Both the position numbers and the translations under genes were made by a program. From Solen grandis (lineage: Eukaryota; Mollusca; Bivalvia; Adapedonta; Solenidae), in NCBI GenBank assembly GCA_021229015.1, contig CM037777.1, positions 24,054,435-24,118,434 on the forward strand: DNA of 64,000 nt, in the 5' to 3' direction. The notes beneath the pieces are model-generated. The model was given only the letters and a program-made list of their open reading frames with translations. It did no database searches and had not been told where the DNA came from. Position 1 is the first letter of the stretch; each line of letters starts with the position of its first letter. Positions 1 to 12,454 of this stretch are shown here, piece by piece.

Positions 1-10
1 ACTTAATGTG

Positions 11-32
11 TTATATATATATATATATATAC
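11..32. repeat. (TA)n microsatellite
   Basis: Alternating TA run of about 20 bp. No gene is seen in 1-330. Confidence 0.9.
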
Positions 33-69
33 ACCCATGCACTTAAAATAATGAATTTCATTATGACAA

Positions 70-150
70 TACTAAGTATGTCTTATTTTGCAAAAGAAAA
101 AAAGTTACTCAGCTGAGACTCGAACCTACAACCTTTGGTATGTTAATCAG
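70..150 (-). pseudogene. tRNA-like fragment
   Basis: On the minus strand a box-B motif (aggttcgagtctc) follows, at tRNA spacing, a box-A-like gcagtggtacagtg. The stems pair only partly, so it is a decayed tRNA pseudogene or SINE head. Confidence 0.3.
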
Positions 151-366
151 ACACTGTACCACTGCAGTATTTTGCTTTTGTGATGTTATCATGATTTTTT
201 TTTAAATGATATATTGTTGGCTATCGCTGGATATTCCAGCCAGTCATGGACTGAAATATCTCCACATGAATTGCGAATTTTTCTTCTGCGTATTATCTTT
301 TTTCGTTACAGTTTATTAAATACGGTATCTCCAGCATCTTTTTTTTTTGCTACTGTATCGCCTTTT

Positions 367-2868
367 TCCGTCGTCCGTCGTCCATCCGTCCGTCCATGCG
401 TGCGTGCGTCTTGCGTCAACTTTTCCTTTAAGCAACTTCTCCTCCTAAACCACTGGATGGATTTTGACCAAACTTCACAGGAATCAGCCTTATCATGACC
501 TCTATCAAAGTTGTTTTAATTATTTTGATTGGGTGAATAAGTAGGTCACAGGAGCTAAAAATAGATTTAAAAAAAGGAAAATTTAAAAAATCTTCTTCTC
601 CGAAACCACAAGGCCTTTTGATTTTTGGTATGTAGCATGATCTTATGACTCTCTACCAAGATTGTACAAATTATGCCCCTGGGGTCAAAATTGGTCCCGC
701 CCCAGGGGACACTTGATTTCACATAGGCTAATATAGGAAAAACTTGAAAAAATCTTCTTCTCCGAAACCACATGGCCTAGCCTTTTGATTTTTGGTATGT
801 AGCATGATCTAATGACTCTCTACCAAGATTGTTCAAATTATGACCCTGGGGTCAAAACTGGCCCCGCCCCAGGGGTCACTTGATTTAACATAGGCTAATA
901 TAGAAAAAAAACTTGAAAAATCTTCTTCTCAGAAACCACAAAGCATGGAGTTTAAATATTTGGTATGTAGCATGATCTTATGACTCTCTACCAAGATTGT
1001 TCAAATTATGACCCTGGGGTCAAAATTGGCCCTGCCCCAGGGGTCACTTGATTTAACATAGACTAATATAGAAAAAAACTTGAAAAATCTTCTTCTCAGA
1101 AACCACAAAGCATGGAGTTAAGATATTTGGTGTGTAGCATTGTCTAGTGGATCACAACCAAGTTTGTTCAAATCATGACACTGGGGTCAAATTTGGCCCC
1201 GCCCAAGGGGTCACTTGATTTTACATAGGCTAATATAGAAAAAAACTTGAAAATCTTCTTCTCAGAAACCACAAGGCCTCGAGTTTAGATATTTGGTATG
1301 TAGTATGGTCTTATGACTCTCTACCAAGATTGTTCAAATTATGACCCTGGGGTCAAAATTGGCCCCGCCCCAGGGGTCACTTGATTTAACATAGGCTATA
1401 TAGAAAAAACTTGAAAAATCTTCTTCTCAGAAACCACAAGGCATAGAGTTAAGATATTTAGTGTGTAGCATTGTCTAGTTGATCTCTACCAAGTTTGTTC
1501 AAATCATGACCCTGGGGTCAAAATTGGCCCCGCCCCAGGGGTCACTTGATTTAACATAGGCTAATATAGGAAAAACTTGAAAAATCTTCTTCTCAGAAAC
1601 CACAAGGCTGGTTTAGATATTTGTGTGAGCATTGTCTAGTAGATCACAACCAAGTTTGTTCAAATCATGGCCCTGGGATCAAATTTGGCCCCACCAAGGG
1701 GTCACCTGATTTTACATAGGCTAATATAGAAAAAACTTGAAAAATCTTCTTCTCTGAAACCACAAGGCCTAGCCTTTTGATTTTTAGCTGGGTGAGCTTT
1801 TGTGATCGCCTTTTGTCCGTCGTGCTTCGTCCGTCGTCCGTCGTCAACAATTGCTTGTGAACACTCTAGAGACCACAGTTTTGGCCCAATCTTGATGAAA
1901 CTTGGTCAGGATGTTTGTCTACATGAATATCTTCGATGAGTTCGAAATTGGGTCATGTGGGGTCAAAACTAGGTCACTAGGTCAAATCTTAGAAAAACCT
2001 TGTGAACACTCTAGAGGCCACAGTTTTAGCCCAATCTTTAATAGATTTGGTCAGGATGTTTGTCTAATTGATATATTGGATGAGTCACATGAGGTCAAAA
2101 ACTAGGTCACCAGGTCAAATCTAAGAAAAACCTTGTGAACACTCTAGAGGCCTACATTTTTGTCCCAGTCTTCATTAAACTCCCAAATTAAAATTTTGTA
2201 GATTTGTAAACAGTTGAGTGCAAATTCAGGTAGGATCAATATGTAGGTCACTTAGTCAAATGTTAGAAAAACACTTTTAGATGCTAGATTTTTTGTCATT
2301 ATGCCTAACACAGCCATCTTACTCAGGTGAGCGACACAGGGCCATCTTGGCCCTCTTGTTAATATGTAGCATGATATTATGACTCTCTACCAAGATTGTT
2401 CAAATTATGACCCTGGGGTCAAAATTGGCCCCGCCCCAGGGGTCACTTGATTTAACATAGGCTAATAGGAAAAAAACTTGAGAAATCTTCTTCTCAGACA
2501 CCACAAAGCATAGAGTTAAGATATTTGGTGTGTAGCATTGTCTAGTCGATTCTTACCAAGTTTGTTCAAATCATGACGCTCAAAATTGGCCCCGCTCCAG
2601 GGATCACTTGATTTTACATAGACTTATATTGGAAAAAAAACTAGAAAAATCTTCAAGGTCTGGAGTTTATATATTTGGTATGTAACATGGGCTAATAGAC
2701 CTCTACCAAGTAGAGTGTGTAGTGTTTAGCATTGTCTAGTCAATTCTTACCAACTTTGTTCAAATCATGACCCTGGGGTCAAAATTGGCTCTGCCCCAGG
2801 GGTCACTTGATTTTACATAGCCTAATGATACCAGGTGAGAGATCCAGGGCCATCATGGCCCTCTTGTT
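367..2868 (+). mobile_element. pearl-like tandem-core element, interrupted by a nested element
   Basis: It begins near a CCGT/GTCC-type microsatellite (367-418), as in bivalve pearl elements. The core is a unit of about 165 bp; the landmark ggggtcaaaattggcccc recurs at about 676, 845, 1014, 1181, 1345, 1511 and 1672. After the nested insertion it recurs at about 2411, 2575 (degraded) and 2770. The 3' end is ccaggtgaga, a hairpin agggccatcatggccct, and ctcttgtt at 2861-2868. The exact 5' end is unclear. It is noncoding and presumably non-autonomous. Confidence 0.75.
1786..2360 (+). mobile_element. second pearl-like element (AGCTCACCTGAG type) nested in the first
   Basis: It starts agctgggtgagcttttgtga, then a GTCC/GTCGTC microsatellite and units of about 145 bp (ttgtgaacactctagaggcc, catgaaacttggtcagg). 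It ends actcaggtgagcg, hairpin agggccatcttggccct and ctcttgtt. The host element's core resumes at 2361 with atgtagcatgat, showing that this copy arrived later. Confidence 0.8.
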
Positions 2869-5800
2869 AATTTTATTTATGATTTTGACTTCCAGAATGC
2901 AATCGTTCTGAAATAAACGTGAAAATTGTCACCATTTAGTGTTAAGTGAGGAAACAAATTTTGGACTTTTTTCACAGTGAAAGAAATAAGATGGAAATCT
3001 ATAAATTAAAAATTTCTAAATATATCCCGGAGTTGTTGCCCAATCAAAAATGTGTGCTTCCTTAGAACAGTGTTGCAAGCAACCTTGTTCAAAAATGATT
3101 CTCCCTTTGTGATAATGATTCTTCTTTTGTGAATCATGATTCTCCTTGTAATGAATAATGGTTAATGAGTCTCCTGTAGTAAATAATGATTCTCCCTTAG
3201 TTACCTGTCTTGTTTTTAACATCATATCAGCCTTAAGTTACGAGCTAGAGAGAAAGGCCCTCTAAATTTAATAAAAAAAAAAAATCCGAAAACTACTACA
3301 AACTAATGATTAAGACAAATGCATTTTAATAGGATGTCAGTGGAACTTTGTTCTAATGCCATTTATCAAACAACCAGGAAAGTCTGAGTTTTGAATTTGA
3401 ATAAAAATGACATTATGTAAATTTTTCTATCAATTTACATGAATATCTGCAGATGATTTTCTTCTCACTTAAAGAATTTTACATGATGAAACAAAACAGG
3501 AGTCAAAATTAAACAAAAGCAAAAATTTCGGGATATATTTCAAAGGGCCTAGACATGACAGGCTGCTTTTTATTGATATCATGATGGCTGTCAAATGTCT
3601 TCCACTGTCAGATTTCATAAACTTTCTGCGTTTATTCTGAATTCTCATGTGATATAAATCAATTACTCATCTTATCTTAATCATCTGTTAGTGTTACGTG
3701 TTTGCGTTATGAAAATCAAGATGTACAAGTATTGATATTCAAATCAAGGACTACAAATCAAGTTTGAGATGATTGTTTTTAGGTAGAGATTTATGTTTTT
3801 AGGTAGAGCTTTATGTAAATGTATATAGAGGAACAATTGATGTGCCAGGATCAATAGACTGTCTGAAAAGGCTCCAAAATCTTGACAAGAGGGCACCAGA
3901 TTGATCACCTGACATTGATAGGTTAGGTTGCCCTGGATTTTGAACTTCCATTTAAATGGACAGTGCTTTAACCAGTTGTTATAGCATAAGATTTAATCCA
4001 GTACCTCATATAGACTCATAAATTGACGCACTAACAAACAGACCGAGTGTCTCCAGCTTGCCCATATAATATTGTAATTTAGATTTTGCACAGTCTGCAC
4101 AGCAAAGAAAGCCATTTTTTCATGTATTTTACCATTGAAAGTTTGGGTAAATTAATATTCATCATGTCATAAATTTTTACATGAATATTCATGAGGTTCA
4201 GGGGTTGTTTTTTTATTTTGCCGGTGTGATTTTATTTTTATGTTAATTAAAAATGAAAAATATTGGGGAAAAGTCCAAGGCCACAAGTTTTCATTTTGTC
4301 ATTCACTGATTTGTACAATAAAAGCCTGAAGGAACTGGTTATATCCGAACTCCTGACTTTTGGAGTAGACAGTAGGGTCCCAATATTTTCCTTTCATATA
4401 CACTTATGATTAGAACCTGCATCATTTGAACTTTTGAAATCTACAGCCAGGCAGTAGTTGTTGGATAGTTATTTCCACACTTTTTTAGTTGTGTGTGTCA
4501 ACATTCTCTACTTTGAAAACTGAAATACCTCTCTAAGTTGTAAAATTATTGAATGATAGAACACAACTCTACAACACATGTACGCTAAAATTTAAGCAAA
4601 AGATTGAAAAATCAACTTTGTGTAAAAATGTATAATTACAGGATATACAACAATTGTGTCTGACATGAAAATACTATAGAACTGTATTTCCTACACTGAT
4701 GCATAGCTTTTTTATGACATTTTCTTCCATTCAGACTAATTTAGTTTGTGTTGATCAAGGGGCTCGTTATATTTTTTTGGAATGTGGATATGTTGGTTTT
4801 AGTCATTTTATGATGTTACAATAACCCATGAAGGTATCTGAGGTAGAAAACTTAAAGTTTGATACAAATGCATTGAACATACTAATAATCACATATATAG
4901 CATTTCACCTCAGATACCTCCATATCATTATTTACCACCCAGTCTATGTTACAAGCCCCTTTGCCTGTAACTTTGACCTGCCAATGTATGGCTTGGCATT
5001 GTTGATTTGCATAATTACAGCAGCAGTGTATGTCAAGCAGTGAATATTTGATGCAAGCAGTCGACAAATGACGGCTTAGATAAGATTTTACATGGGACTG
5101 AGTGCATAAAATTAAGTTCTGCTGAAGAAAGTTAGTCTGGAAGAGTTTTATTAAGCTCTGCAGCCCGTCAAACCCTCTTTCACTTGAGACACACACAACT
5201 CCTAAAGTGCTTTCAGAGCATGCTTTGATTGATATAAGCAGCTAAATCTTACTTTTGAACAATATGCAAATTAGTCTTAATGTTTCATGTGCATGTCTAC
5301 CAACATGCCTGACCTTATATTTTTTCAGCGTAGCTGTCTAACATAACCTTTGACCTACTTAAGGATGATGATTGTAAGACAGTGTCAAATGAGTATTTGA
5401 ACAATTTTCATTGGTATATATTTCTATACTCACGGAAAATAAACCATTGTTGGTTATGATGACAACTATCGGAAACATATGCTTTGTTTTCACAAAGTTT
5501 TGATGAAGTATTCTGACTGATTTGCAGTTTCCTTGATAAATATAAAGTTATTTTATCAAAACACTTCTATTTGATGCACATTGAGACTTGTTTTGAGTAG
5601 CATGATATAAATAATTGCAGTATATTAAAATCTTTTTCACCATCTCCGTATGACTGAAAAACATTGGGATTTATTACAATGATGTTTACTCTGCCAATTT
5701 TGATGGAGGGGACACTTTAAACAGAGTATTTATCTATGCTTATTTTGACTTCCTAGGATGAAATTCTTTACAGATAATGGTTCGTACATCATATAGCTGT

Positions 5801-7059
5801 TCTACGTTCTCCATCTATATAATCCCCATCTATGCAGCATATCTTTTTAAAAAGATATTTCTTGTTTTAATTGCACTTATATTTCACAGTCAACACGTAC
5901 ATTGGTAATTCTATATATTTGATCAGAGATTATCATGAGAAACTGACATTAGAATTCTGAATTTTTAAGACCTATCTGCTGAGTGGGATGCAGTGAGTAC
6001 TCAGTTATCATCTTTCTAACTTTCCATAAAGCAACATCCATGTATATATTTTCAATGCATATTTAGGAACCTAAGCCAAACAATGTTTGATTTTCCCACT
6101 TTGTCTTTTGTAAGCCAAACAGGCAAGAAATGATTGTCAAAATGAAAAATAAGTTGTCCTGGACAAAATCCAATTTCACATACTGCAGCACTTTTTGTTC
6201 ACAACTATTAACAATCATATTTAAGTGCAATTATTCACCACAAAGTCTTTTGAACACACAAAGTACAGAAACTTGTTCTATGATTCATGGTTTTACTCCA
6301 CTTTTGTAATGTTAAGAACCAGCCTCAGATGTGATAAGATTATGTGCACTGTAAATTTCAATCATATATATGGCTGCAGGAAGGTAATGTATCTTAAGTG
6401 CCTTAAATCAGATAAACAATTGGACTTGCCTTCTCCACTCCCCATCTTATACTTTCCCCCTCCCCTGGGTAGGTCATTAGTGGGTTTATAGAAGTCATCT
6501 TGGTGCTTTGTTATCAAGGTTGATACCTAAGGTGTTGAAAGGTGCATTACAAATTTGCTACTACAGCTTGCTTTGAAATTCTGTTATACTCTAAGGACTA
6601 AAATTCAATTTTAAAGTGCAGTTGTCTGATAGTGCATTGTTCTCAACCTACTAGGCAATGTTGTTAGATCCTTTCTGAAATGTATTAACATGCAGTTTCA
6701 AGTGGGAAATCATCACAACTGTTTTTAGTTGTTGTTGGTAGTTAATTGTCCTTGAACATGATAATTGGATGGGTTAAATTTGTAATTATCATTGTCATGC
6801 TAATGATGTTGGCATGGAGGAATGAGATATGCTTAGAGGGAAATTAACTTAGGCTCATCCAAATCTTACTAAAAAGAAAAAAAAATAAGTATATCAGAAT
6901 TATTTTCTTTTGGACTTAAGTAGATCAAGAGTGATTTAAGAATAGTTTCTTACTTACTTCATGAAACATGTATAATTATGTGTCTGTTGAGAATCTGAAC
7001 ATTTAAGTTCTGAATTTTCTTAATGAGGAACCAGTTTTAATAATTCTTTGAAAAACTAC
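2869..7059. other. noncoding stretch
   Basis: I see no gene. It holds a short loose tandem of AATGATTCTCC-like words (3090-3200) and a 13-bp inverted repeat, aggtatctgaggt at 4831-4843 against 4908-4920, which could form a stem of a small unclassified repeat. Confidence 0.6.
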
Positions 7060-7291
7060 AGTGGCATCCCATAGAGGACACCATGGAAAGACCTATGCAA
7101 ACAGCATAAAACCAGATCAGCCTGTGAGTAACTTGCAGGCTGATCAGGTTTTATGCTGTTCGCTGCTCCTCAGTGATCTGGAAATGAGGATTTTGTAATT
7201 AAATTTGATAAGGTTTAACTGGTTTTCTGCAGATAAGGCTTTATGTGATACCTATTGAGGGCGTCAAAATGAGTATATATGAGGGAAAGGG
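7060..7291 (+). mobile_element. TTAA palindromic MITE, copy 1 (5' end decayed)
   Basis: Matches the other copies along its length, including the internal hairpin (gaacagcataaaacc arms, here diverged). The 3' terminus gagggaaagggttaa is intact, but the 5' aaccctttccctca is lost. This is the oldest-looking of the four copies. Confidence 0.8.
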
Positions 7292-7842
7292 TTAAACCAT
7301 GGACCTCCAGTCTGGCTCCAGATCTGCTCATGAATGACACATGAAAGTACCAGTAACACTATAATGACCCATGCAACCTTTGTAAATGTGTAAATGTAGG
7401 CAAGTTGGAGACTAGGTGGCGACCTGATCAAGTGTTCCACTAGTTCATTCCTGCACCAAGCTTGTGATCGAATATTTCACACCCAGGTTATTTCTTTAGG
7501 TCATGGTTTGTATGAATATTTTATACCCAAGTTGTTTCTTTAGGTCATGTTGTAGGATAATTAAATGCATGTCTGTCTCATTTAGACTTTGTCTACAAAT
7601 AACTGAAATACTATTTGCTGGACATCTAGAGCAACAAATTCAACCTCATTATTTTCATTGTGAAGGTTAAAGTCAGTTGAATTGCTTACTTCTTAGGCCC
7701 AGTTCATGTATGCCTACTGTAGCTTAAGTATTTTATCACAATTTTATAAATGTTCTGTAATATCTTTATTCAGAGTTTGTGCCAATGTCTTCTAGTAGAG
7801 TCTACATTATGAAATATACAGTACTTGTTCTTATGATACAAT

Positions 7843-8777
7843 CAGACCTGTGAACCTACACGATCCGGTCGTGTATTACACGATTTTGACCCACTGTCCC
7901 CCTTGACACGATCGTGTTGTGCAATGTACACGATTCCCCCCTCCGGCGGCAATTTATTTTTGATGATCAGTAATTTTATGACCCGGTTACGTAAGTGATA
8001 ACAAACATAGTTTAATTGACATGCGCCAGAGGATCTCCCAGATTTGGCACATTACGTCACTGGTACATCCCCGTATCAACCAATCGCAGTGCGTGTTTGA
8101 AGTCAAGCGTCTGCTGCAGAGATGTACAGCTCGCAGAAAGGGATGTCTGATGGTTTCACACATTTTTAATAGCATAATTAGCACTCGACTGATGATCGGG
8201 CAATTATAAGCAGTAAGTTAATGATCGTTTCTACTCTGTAACCTCTTGTTTTGTTTGCTATTAGATATTTGGCCATTTAATGACTTAGTCTATTCATTCA
8301 ATGTTCGAAAACTTTGTGACAGTTTGTCAGGTGTTATTTTTTGGAAATTTCTTGTATAGTATAAATTCACAAAAATGTTAGAAACAATCATAAATCATCT
8401 ACATGTCATAGGGAAAACGCCGAAGTATGAAACGTTTCCTAAATTCGCTGGGTTCCCCCCCTGCTAAGAAAAAACGCATCAACAACTGTGAATTCAAAAT
8501 TGAATGGGTTTCTAGGTTCCCAGGGATAGCAAAAAGTAACACCGATGGATATGCTTTCTGCACATTTTGCAATTCTAAGTTTGGTGTTATTTATGTGTGT
8601 TGTTTATTGTTGTTTAAAGAATAGAATTATGAAATAAAATCTAAAATCAAAATTGCAGCATTGTTGATTTATCTTTTGATAGTGTTACGCGCTGCAAAAA
8701 TCCCCCTTGAAGCCTCCAATTTCCCCCTTTTAAGTGTTCATGTCCCCCCTGACACATGAAAAAGGTTCACAGGTCTG
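7843..8777 (+). mobile_element. 935-bp TIR element with 6-bp target duplication (hAT-like)
   Basis: A 15-bp terminal inverted repeat, cagacctgtgaacct, stands at 7843 and, inverted, ends at 8777. TACAAT is duplicated at 7837-7842 and 8778-8783. Several ACACGAT motifs cluster within 100 bp of the left end and TCCCCCTTGA-like motifs lie near both ends, as expected of transposase-binding subterminal sites. It encloses the zinc-finger exon at 8427. TIRs beginning CAG plus a BED/ZMYM-type finger suggest the hAT superfamily; a 6-bp duplication would be unusual outside the hAT6-like group. Confidence 0.75.
8427..8583 (+). CDS. BED/ZMYM-like N-terminal exon inside a TIR element
   Basis: An ATG opens a frame reading MKRFLNSLGSPPAKKKRINN, then a basic/aromatic stretch and AFCTFCNSKFG. 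The layout (Ser/Pro-rich start, KKKR cluster, short linker, CxxC pair) matches the first coding exon of hAT-derived or ZMYM/ZBED5-like proteins, where the second half of the zinc finger is on the next exon. A weak donor (gtgtta) follows the CxxC. No second exon is visible in the 190 bp left of the element, so this is probably the remnant of a transposase or captured host exon rather than a working gene. Confidence 0.4.
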
Positions 8778-9411
8778 TACAATGGATACATACTTTTCTT
8801 AGCTGTAAATTTATATTAGATTATCCTTTTTATGGAAAAAAAATAGAAAATATATACCCATTGAATTTTTTGGACAAAAACATTATAGACTGTTGAAGAA
8901 ATATATATTAAACTGTTAAAAGTAACACAAATAAGATGGGTCAGAATTTTATAGGGGCAGCACAATGTTTTCCAGGGGGAGATCAGTGTTTTTTTATACT
9001 GTACATGAATTTATTTTTGCAGTAGATGACAAGAACACTCTAAAGCTGCTGTTAGCAAGAGCACATATCTGTTATATTGATGAGGAAAATCTCTTCCTTA
9101 AAAGTCACTTATATTGGCTAGACACAATAAATGACTTCAAATATAATGTCTGAAACAATTTCAAGACAAGTCCAGTAACTTTTTACAAAAGAGATGTTGG
9201 AAATACTAAAAAAATGACAATATTCATCACCATTTCACAAGAAAGAACTGTAGAAATGATAGGCTTTGTTTATTCTTATGTCTTTTTCCATAGAATAACA
9301 ATTGCAGTTTTTTGAACACATATAGTTTGACTTCTTCCTTGGAAATTTATATGAAAAGGTAAGTGAAAAAGCCAGTTATATGTTGTTACATGAGTCAGGA
9401 CCAGTGTTTTG
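8778..9411. other. noncoding stretch
   Basis: AT-rich, nothing recognised. Confidence 0.6.
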
Positions 9412-9590
9412 TTAACCCTGGGTGAATCTTGATTTACTAAAATTTAAATGGTATATGAAACAATGGATTTTTCTCTGTTTTGCAGACAGTAGAATCTGAG
9501 CTACAATATTGAATAAGCAAACAGAGAAGATCCTGGTCAGACAGCTCTTGGTCTGCTCTGTTTGGCAAGGTGTAATAATACATTTATATG
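9412..9590 (+). repeat. second TTAA-type MITE family, diverged copy
   Basis: Begins gttaaccctgggtgaatctt and shares tctgagctacaatattg and tctgctctgtttggc with the copy near 12303. Related fragments lie at 22351-22434 (inverted) and 49085-49231. Confidence 0.5.
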
Positions 9591-9802
9591 AGGTCAAGCA
9601 TTAATATTTCATTTTGTTGTTAGTTTTGCATGTAACATTTTCCCTATGAGTCAATAATAATTTTTTGTTGAAAAACATTTTCATGGAAAAAAAAAACAAA
9701 AAAAAAACAACATTTCTAATAGCATAAATCTTCAGAGTGTGTGCCATGAACAGGCAGTCTCTGGGAGTTGCTAAAAAAACAGCCATGCAGCTGACTGTAT
9801 AA

Positions 9803-9970
9803 GGGTTATTCCTGGACCAGGCCTGAGGTAGCCCAATGTCAGAATAAAAATATGACGTGGTTTGGTTTATGTTGCCACAGTGGGATATTGCAGAGATGCA
9901 GCTTTGTGTCTCAAGTAGGCAAAATCTTTACATGATGGATATAATGTCAGTGGGATACTTAGTTCAAGCA
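9803..9970 (+). repeat. SINE-like dispersed repeat, diverged copy
   Basis: Shares the order of short blocks (ttcctggaccaggcc, cccaatgtcag, gtctcaagtagg) with the better copies at 15886-16056 (+) and 37593-37698 (-). Confidence 0.4.
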
Positions 9971-12239
9971 GCAGACAAAACAATGTAAATTAACAATCTT
10001 GCATTCCTTGATAGAGACAGTCCAGCAGTAAAACCACACTGCTTCGTGATATCTGAATATGTCTATCACATTTTAGTGTGACCACATTTTTCTTCATCTT
10101 CTCTTTTTTCGCAAAAATTTTATTATAGTCAAAGTAATTGAGTTTTGTGGGCATTGATGGAGCAATAATTTCATTTGTGTTACACTCTGAATCCAGGGTG
10201 AAGTCTGGAATATTACAAAGGGTGGAAATGTTATCTGTAAATTGCCATATCTACTGTCTCATGCAATAACAGTGGTTGGTGCACTGCTTATTTTCTGTTG
10301 TTTATCTTGCATTCGTTGTCATATATTGAGTCCACCATTGCAATTTAACAAAATATTGGGTTTTTGATATTTGGGAGTGTAATGAAAAGGTAAAGACTAA
10401 TGAAGGTTTCATGCAAAGTGATGTATTGGTTACACGGACAAGTCACGAGGGGTACAGACATAATTAGACAGTTTGTACCTATTGATCAACCATATTAAAG
10501 AATAGATGTAGTGCACCCATCCCAACAAGAAGATTGACACAGCCTTCAATAATTGATACTCCTAGCTTCAGACTGGGACAACTTAATGTGCAGTCAACAT
10601 GAAGAAAAAATAGCTGATGAATTTATCAGTTTCTCAAAGAATGTCTTCAAGGCACAAGATGTCAGTTGTGATGAAGGTGTCTGTACTGTGCAACCTGGTG
10701 CAGGTGCCGTCCCAACTGACTGGATATTTCCATGGCCCCAACCATCAGGCTGCCTCCAAGTCTATGTACTTACACACAGTTGAAGTTTGATTTGACATGC
10801 ATCCAAAGGCAGTTAAGCAGCAAATTGCTAGAGCAGGAATCTCCAATTTTTTGCCTGATCCGCAGCTGATACTAGCAACTTTCATCATAGGAACCTGGTC
10901 ATAGTAATTAGTTTTCTAAATAACTCTTTAGATTCTTTTATGCTCAGTCTTCTCCAGTCTTTGGTGGTTTTTTTTGTGTTTTCTTTTCACAACTGTATCT
11001 TAATCATATGGTTCATAGATTATTCATTGACTGAAAAAAACAACAGCAATGTTCCTGTATAATAATACATTATTTCCTGAAGAAATATAATTAAAAAAAC
11101 AATTAACTAATTACATCAAAATCATCATAGAAACTGATGATGGTAATGGTAGCTGAAGATGTGTTGCTTACATTTTACGCCTTTATAAGCAAAGCTTGAT
11201 GAGTGATTTTAATGCATCTACACTCCAAGGACGATGAAGGGTCATTAAGAGATACCGCTGTCCATCCGTATGTCCATTGATTTTTCATTTTCAATCAATA
11301 ACTTTTGAAGAACTCAGCAGATTTGATACATATTTAGTTTTTAAGCATATGGTATCCAAAGTTTGCACATGCAGTTTACTATGATGCATACCTTAGTAGC
11401 CAGCGATGCTTTTACTTAAGTTTTCAGGGGCAGCAAACAAACAAACAGAAAGTTAGATAACTCTTGCAAATTATGGCCCTTTTTTTGGACATATAAATTT
11501 TGATGAAAATTTTGCATGCTACATGCTATCATGCTTATATCAGACATGGGATTGACTTGAAACTTAATAAAGGTGTTCAGGGGTATCATACCATCAAGTT
11601 AAAAAACTATTGGCTGAATTATAAATTTATATTGCCTCTTTTGAATGTAGAAACTTTGATTATTGCAACTAATGAGCAATGGAATAATTCTTCAAAGCAT
11701 AGATTTTATTTTTTGTGCCGATTTTGTACTTTCATAGCTTATTCTTGACTGTAAGGTCTACATACACATCAACATCAAGGACACCATTTACATTTATGTA
11801 TTTGATTAAATAAAACATCTCATACTTCCTGGCAATCTCATCACTCACCAGTCTGTTATGTTTTCCCCATCATTTAAACTTGGCATCCATTATACAACAA
11901 AGGATGAAAAATGTGCTATCATTGCAGCATCAATAGATTTCTAGAAGAAACTGTTAACACTTTCAAATTGAAAACTGGAAATCACCATTTTGTCATAGTC
12001 CCAGACTTTGTATCTATACCTCTGTCATAATCCCAGGCTCTATATTGATATCAACATCATATGTAATCATGCATTCTCAGCATGCATGAGTGGTCTTGAA
12101 ATTAACATAGGATGATAATTATGGGAAATTTAAAAAATGTTGCTCATGTTGGCATTGTGGTACTGTACAGATACAAATGCATGCCTGAGAGTGCTGAAGG
12201 GAAAATTAGTTTGAAAACTGCAATTTTAACATGAATTCT
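9971..12239. other. noncoding stretch apart from the frame at 10553
   Basis: 11445-11760 is a decayed fragment of the tandem core seen complete at 46663-47993 (tgctatcatgcttatatcag, atgggattgacttgaaac). Nothing else is recognised. Confidence 0.5.
10553..10783 (+). CDS. unrecognised open frame of about 76 codons
   Basis: The frame opens at TTG, a noncanonical start, and includes SDWDNLMCSQHEEKIADEFI, then FSKNVFKAQDVSCDEG and a proline/tryptophan-rich tail (WIFPWPQPSG). A possible acceptor (ctagcttcag) sits just before DWDN. It may be an exon or a transposon remnant; I see no named domain. Confidence 0.2.
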   Translation: MILLASDWDNLMCSQHEEKIADEFISFSKNVFKAQDVSCDEGVCTVQPGAGAVPTDWIFPWPQPSGCLQVYVLTHS

Positions 12240-12432
12240 GCAGGTGGGAAAAATAATGGGGTAAAACAGGTGTATAGGATATTGGAGGAGCATGAATTTG
12301 GAATCTGAGCTACAATATTGGTTGAGCAGGCAGTAGAGTCCCTGATCAGACAGCTCCATCCAGGAGCTTTCTGATCTGGCTCTGCTCTGTTTGCCAAAGT
12401 GTCAAAGCAGATATATGTCATGTAAAGGGTTA
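12240..12432 (+). repeat. second TTAA-type MITE family
   Basis: Ends atgtaaagggttaa and contains tctgagctacaatattgg and tctgctctgtttgcc, shared with 9412-9590 and 49085-49231. The left boundary is approximate. Confidence 0.5.
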
Positions 12433-12454
12433 AACTGTTTTCTACCCCTAATTA

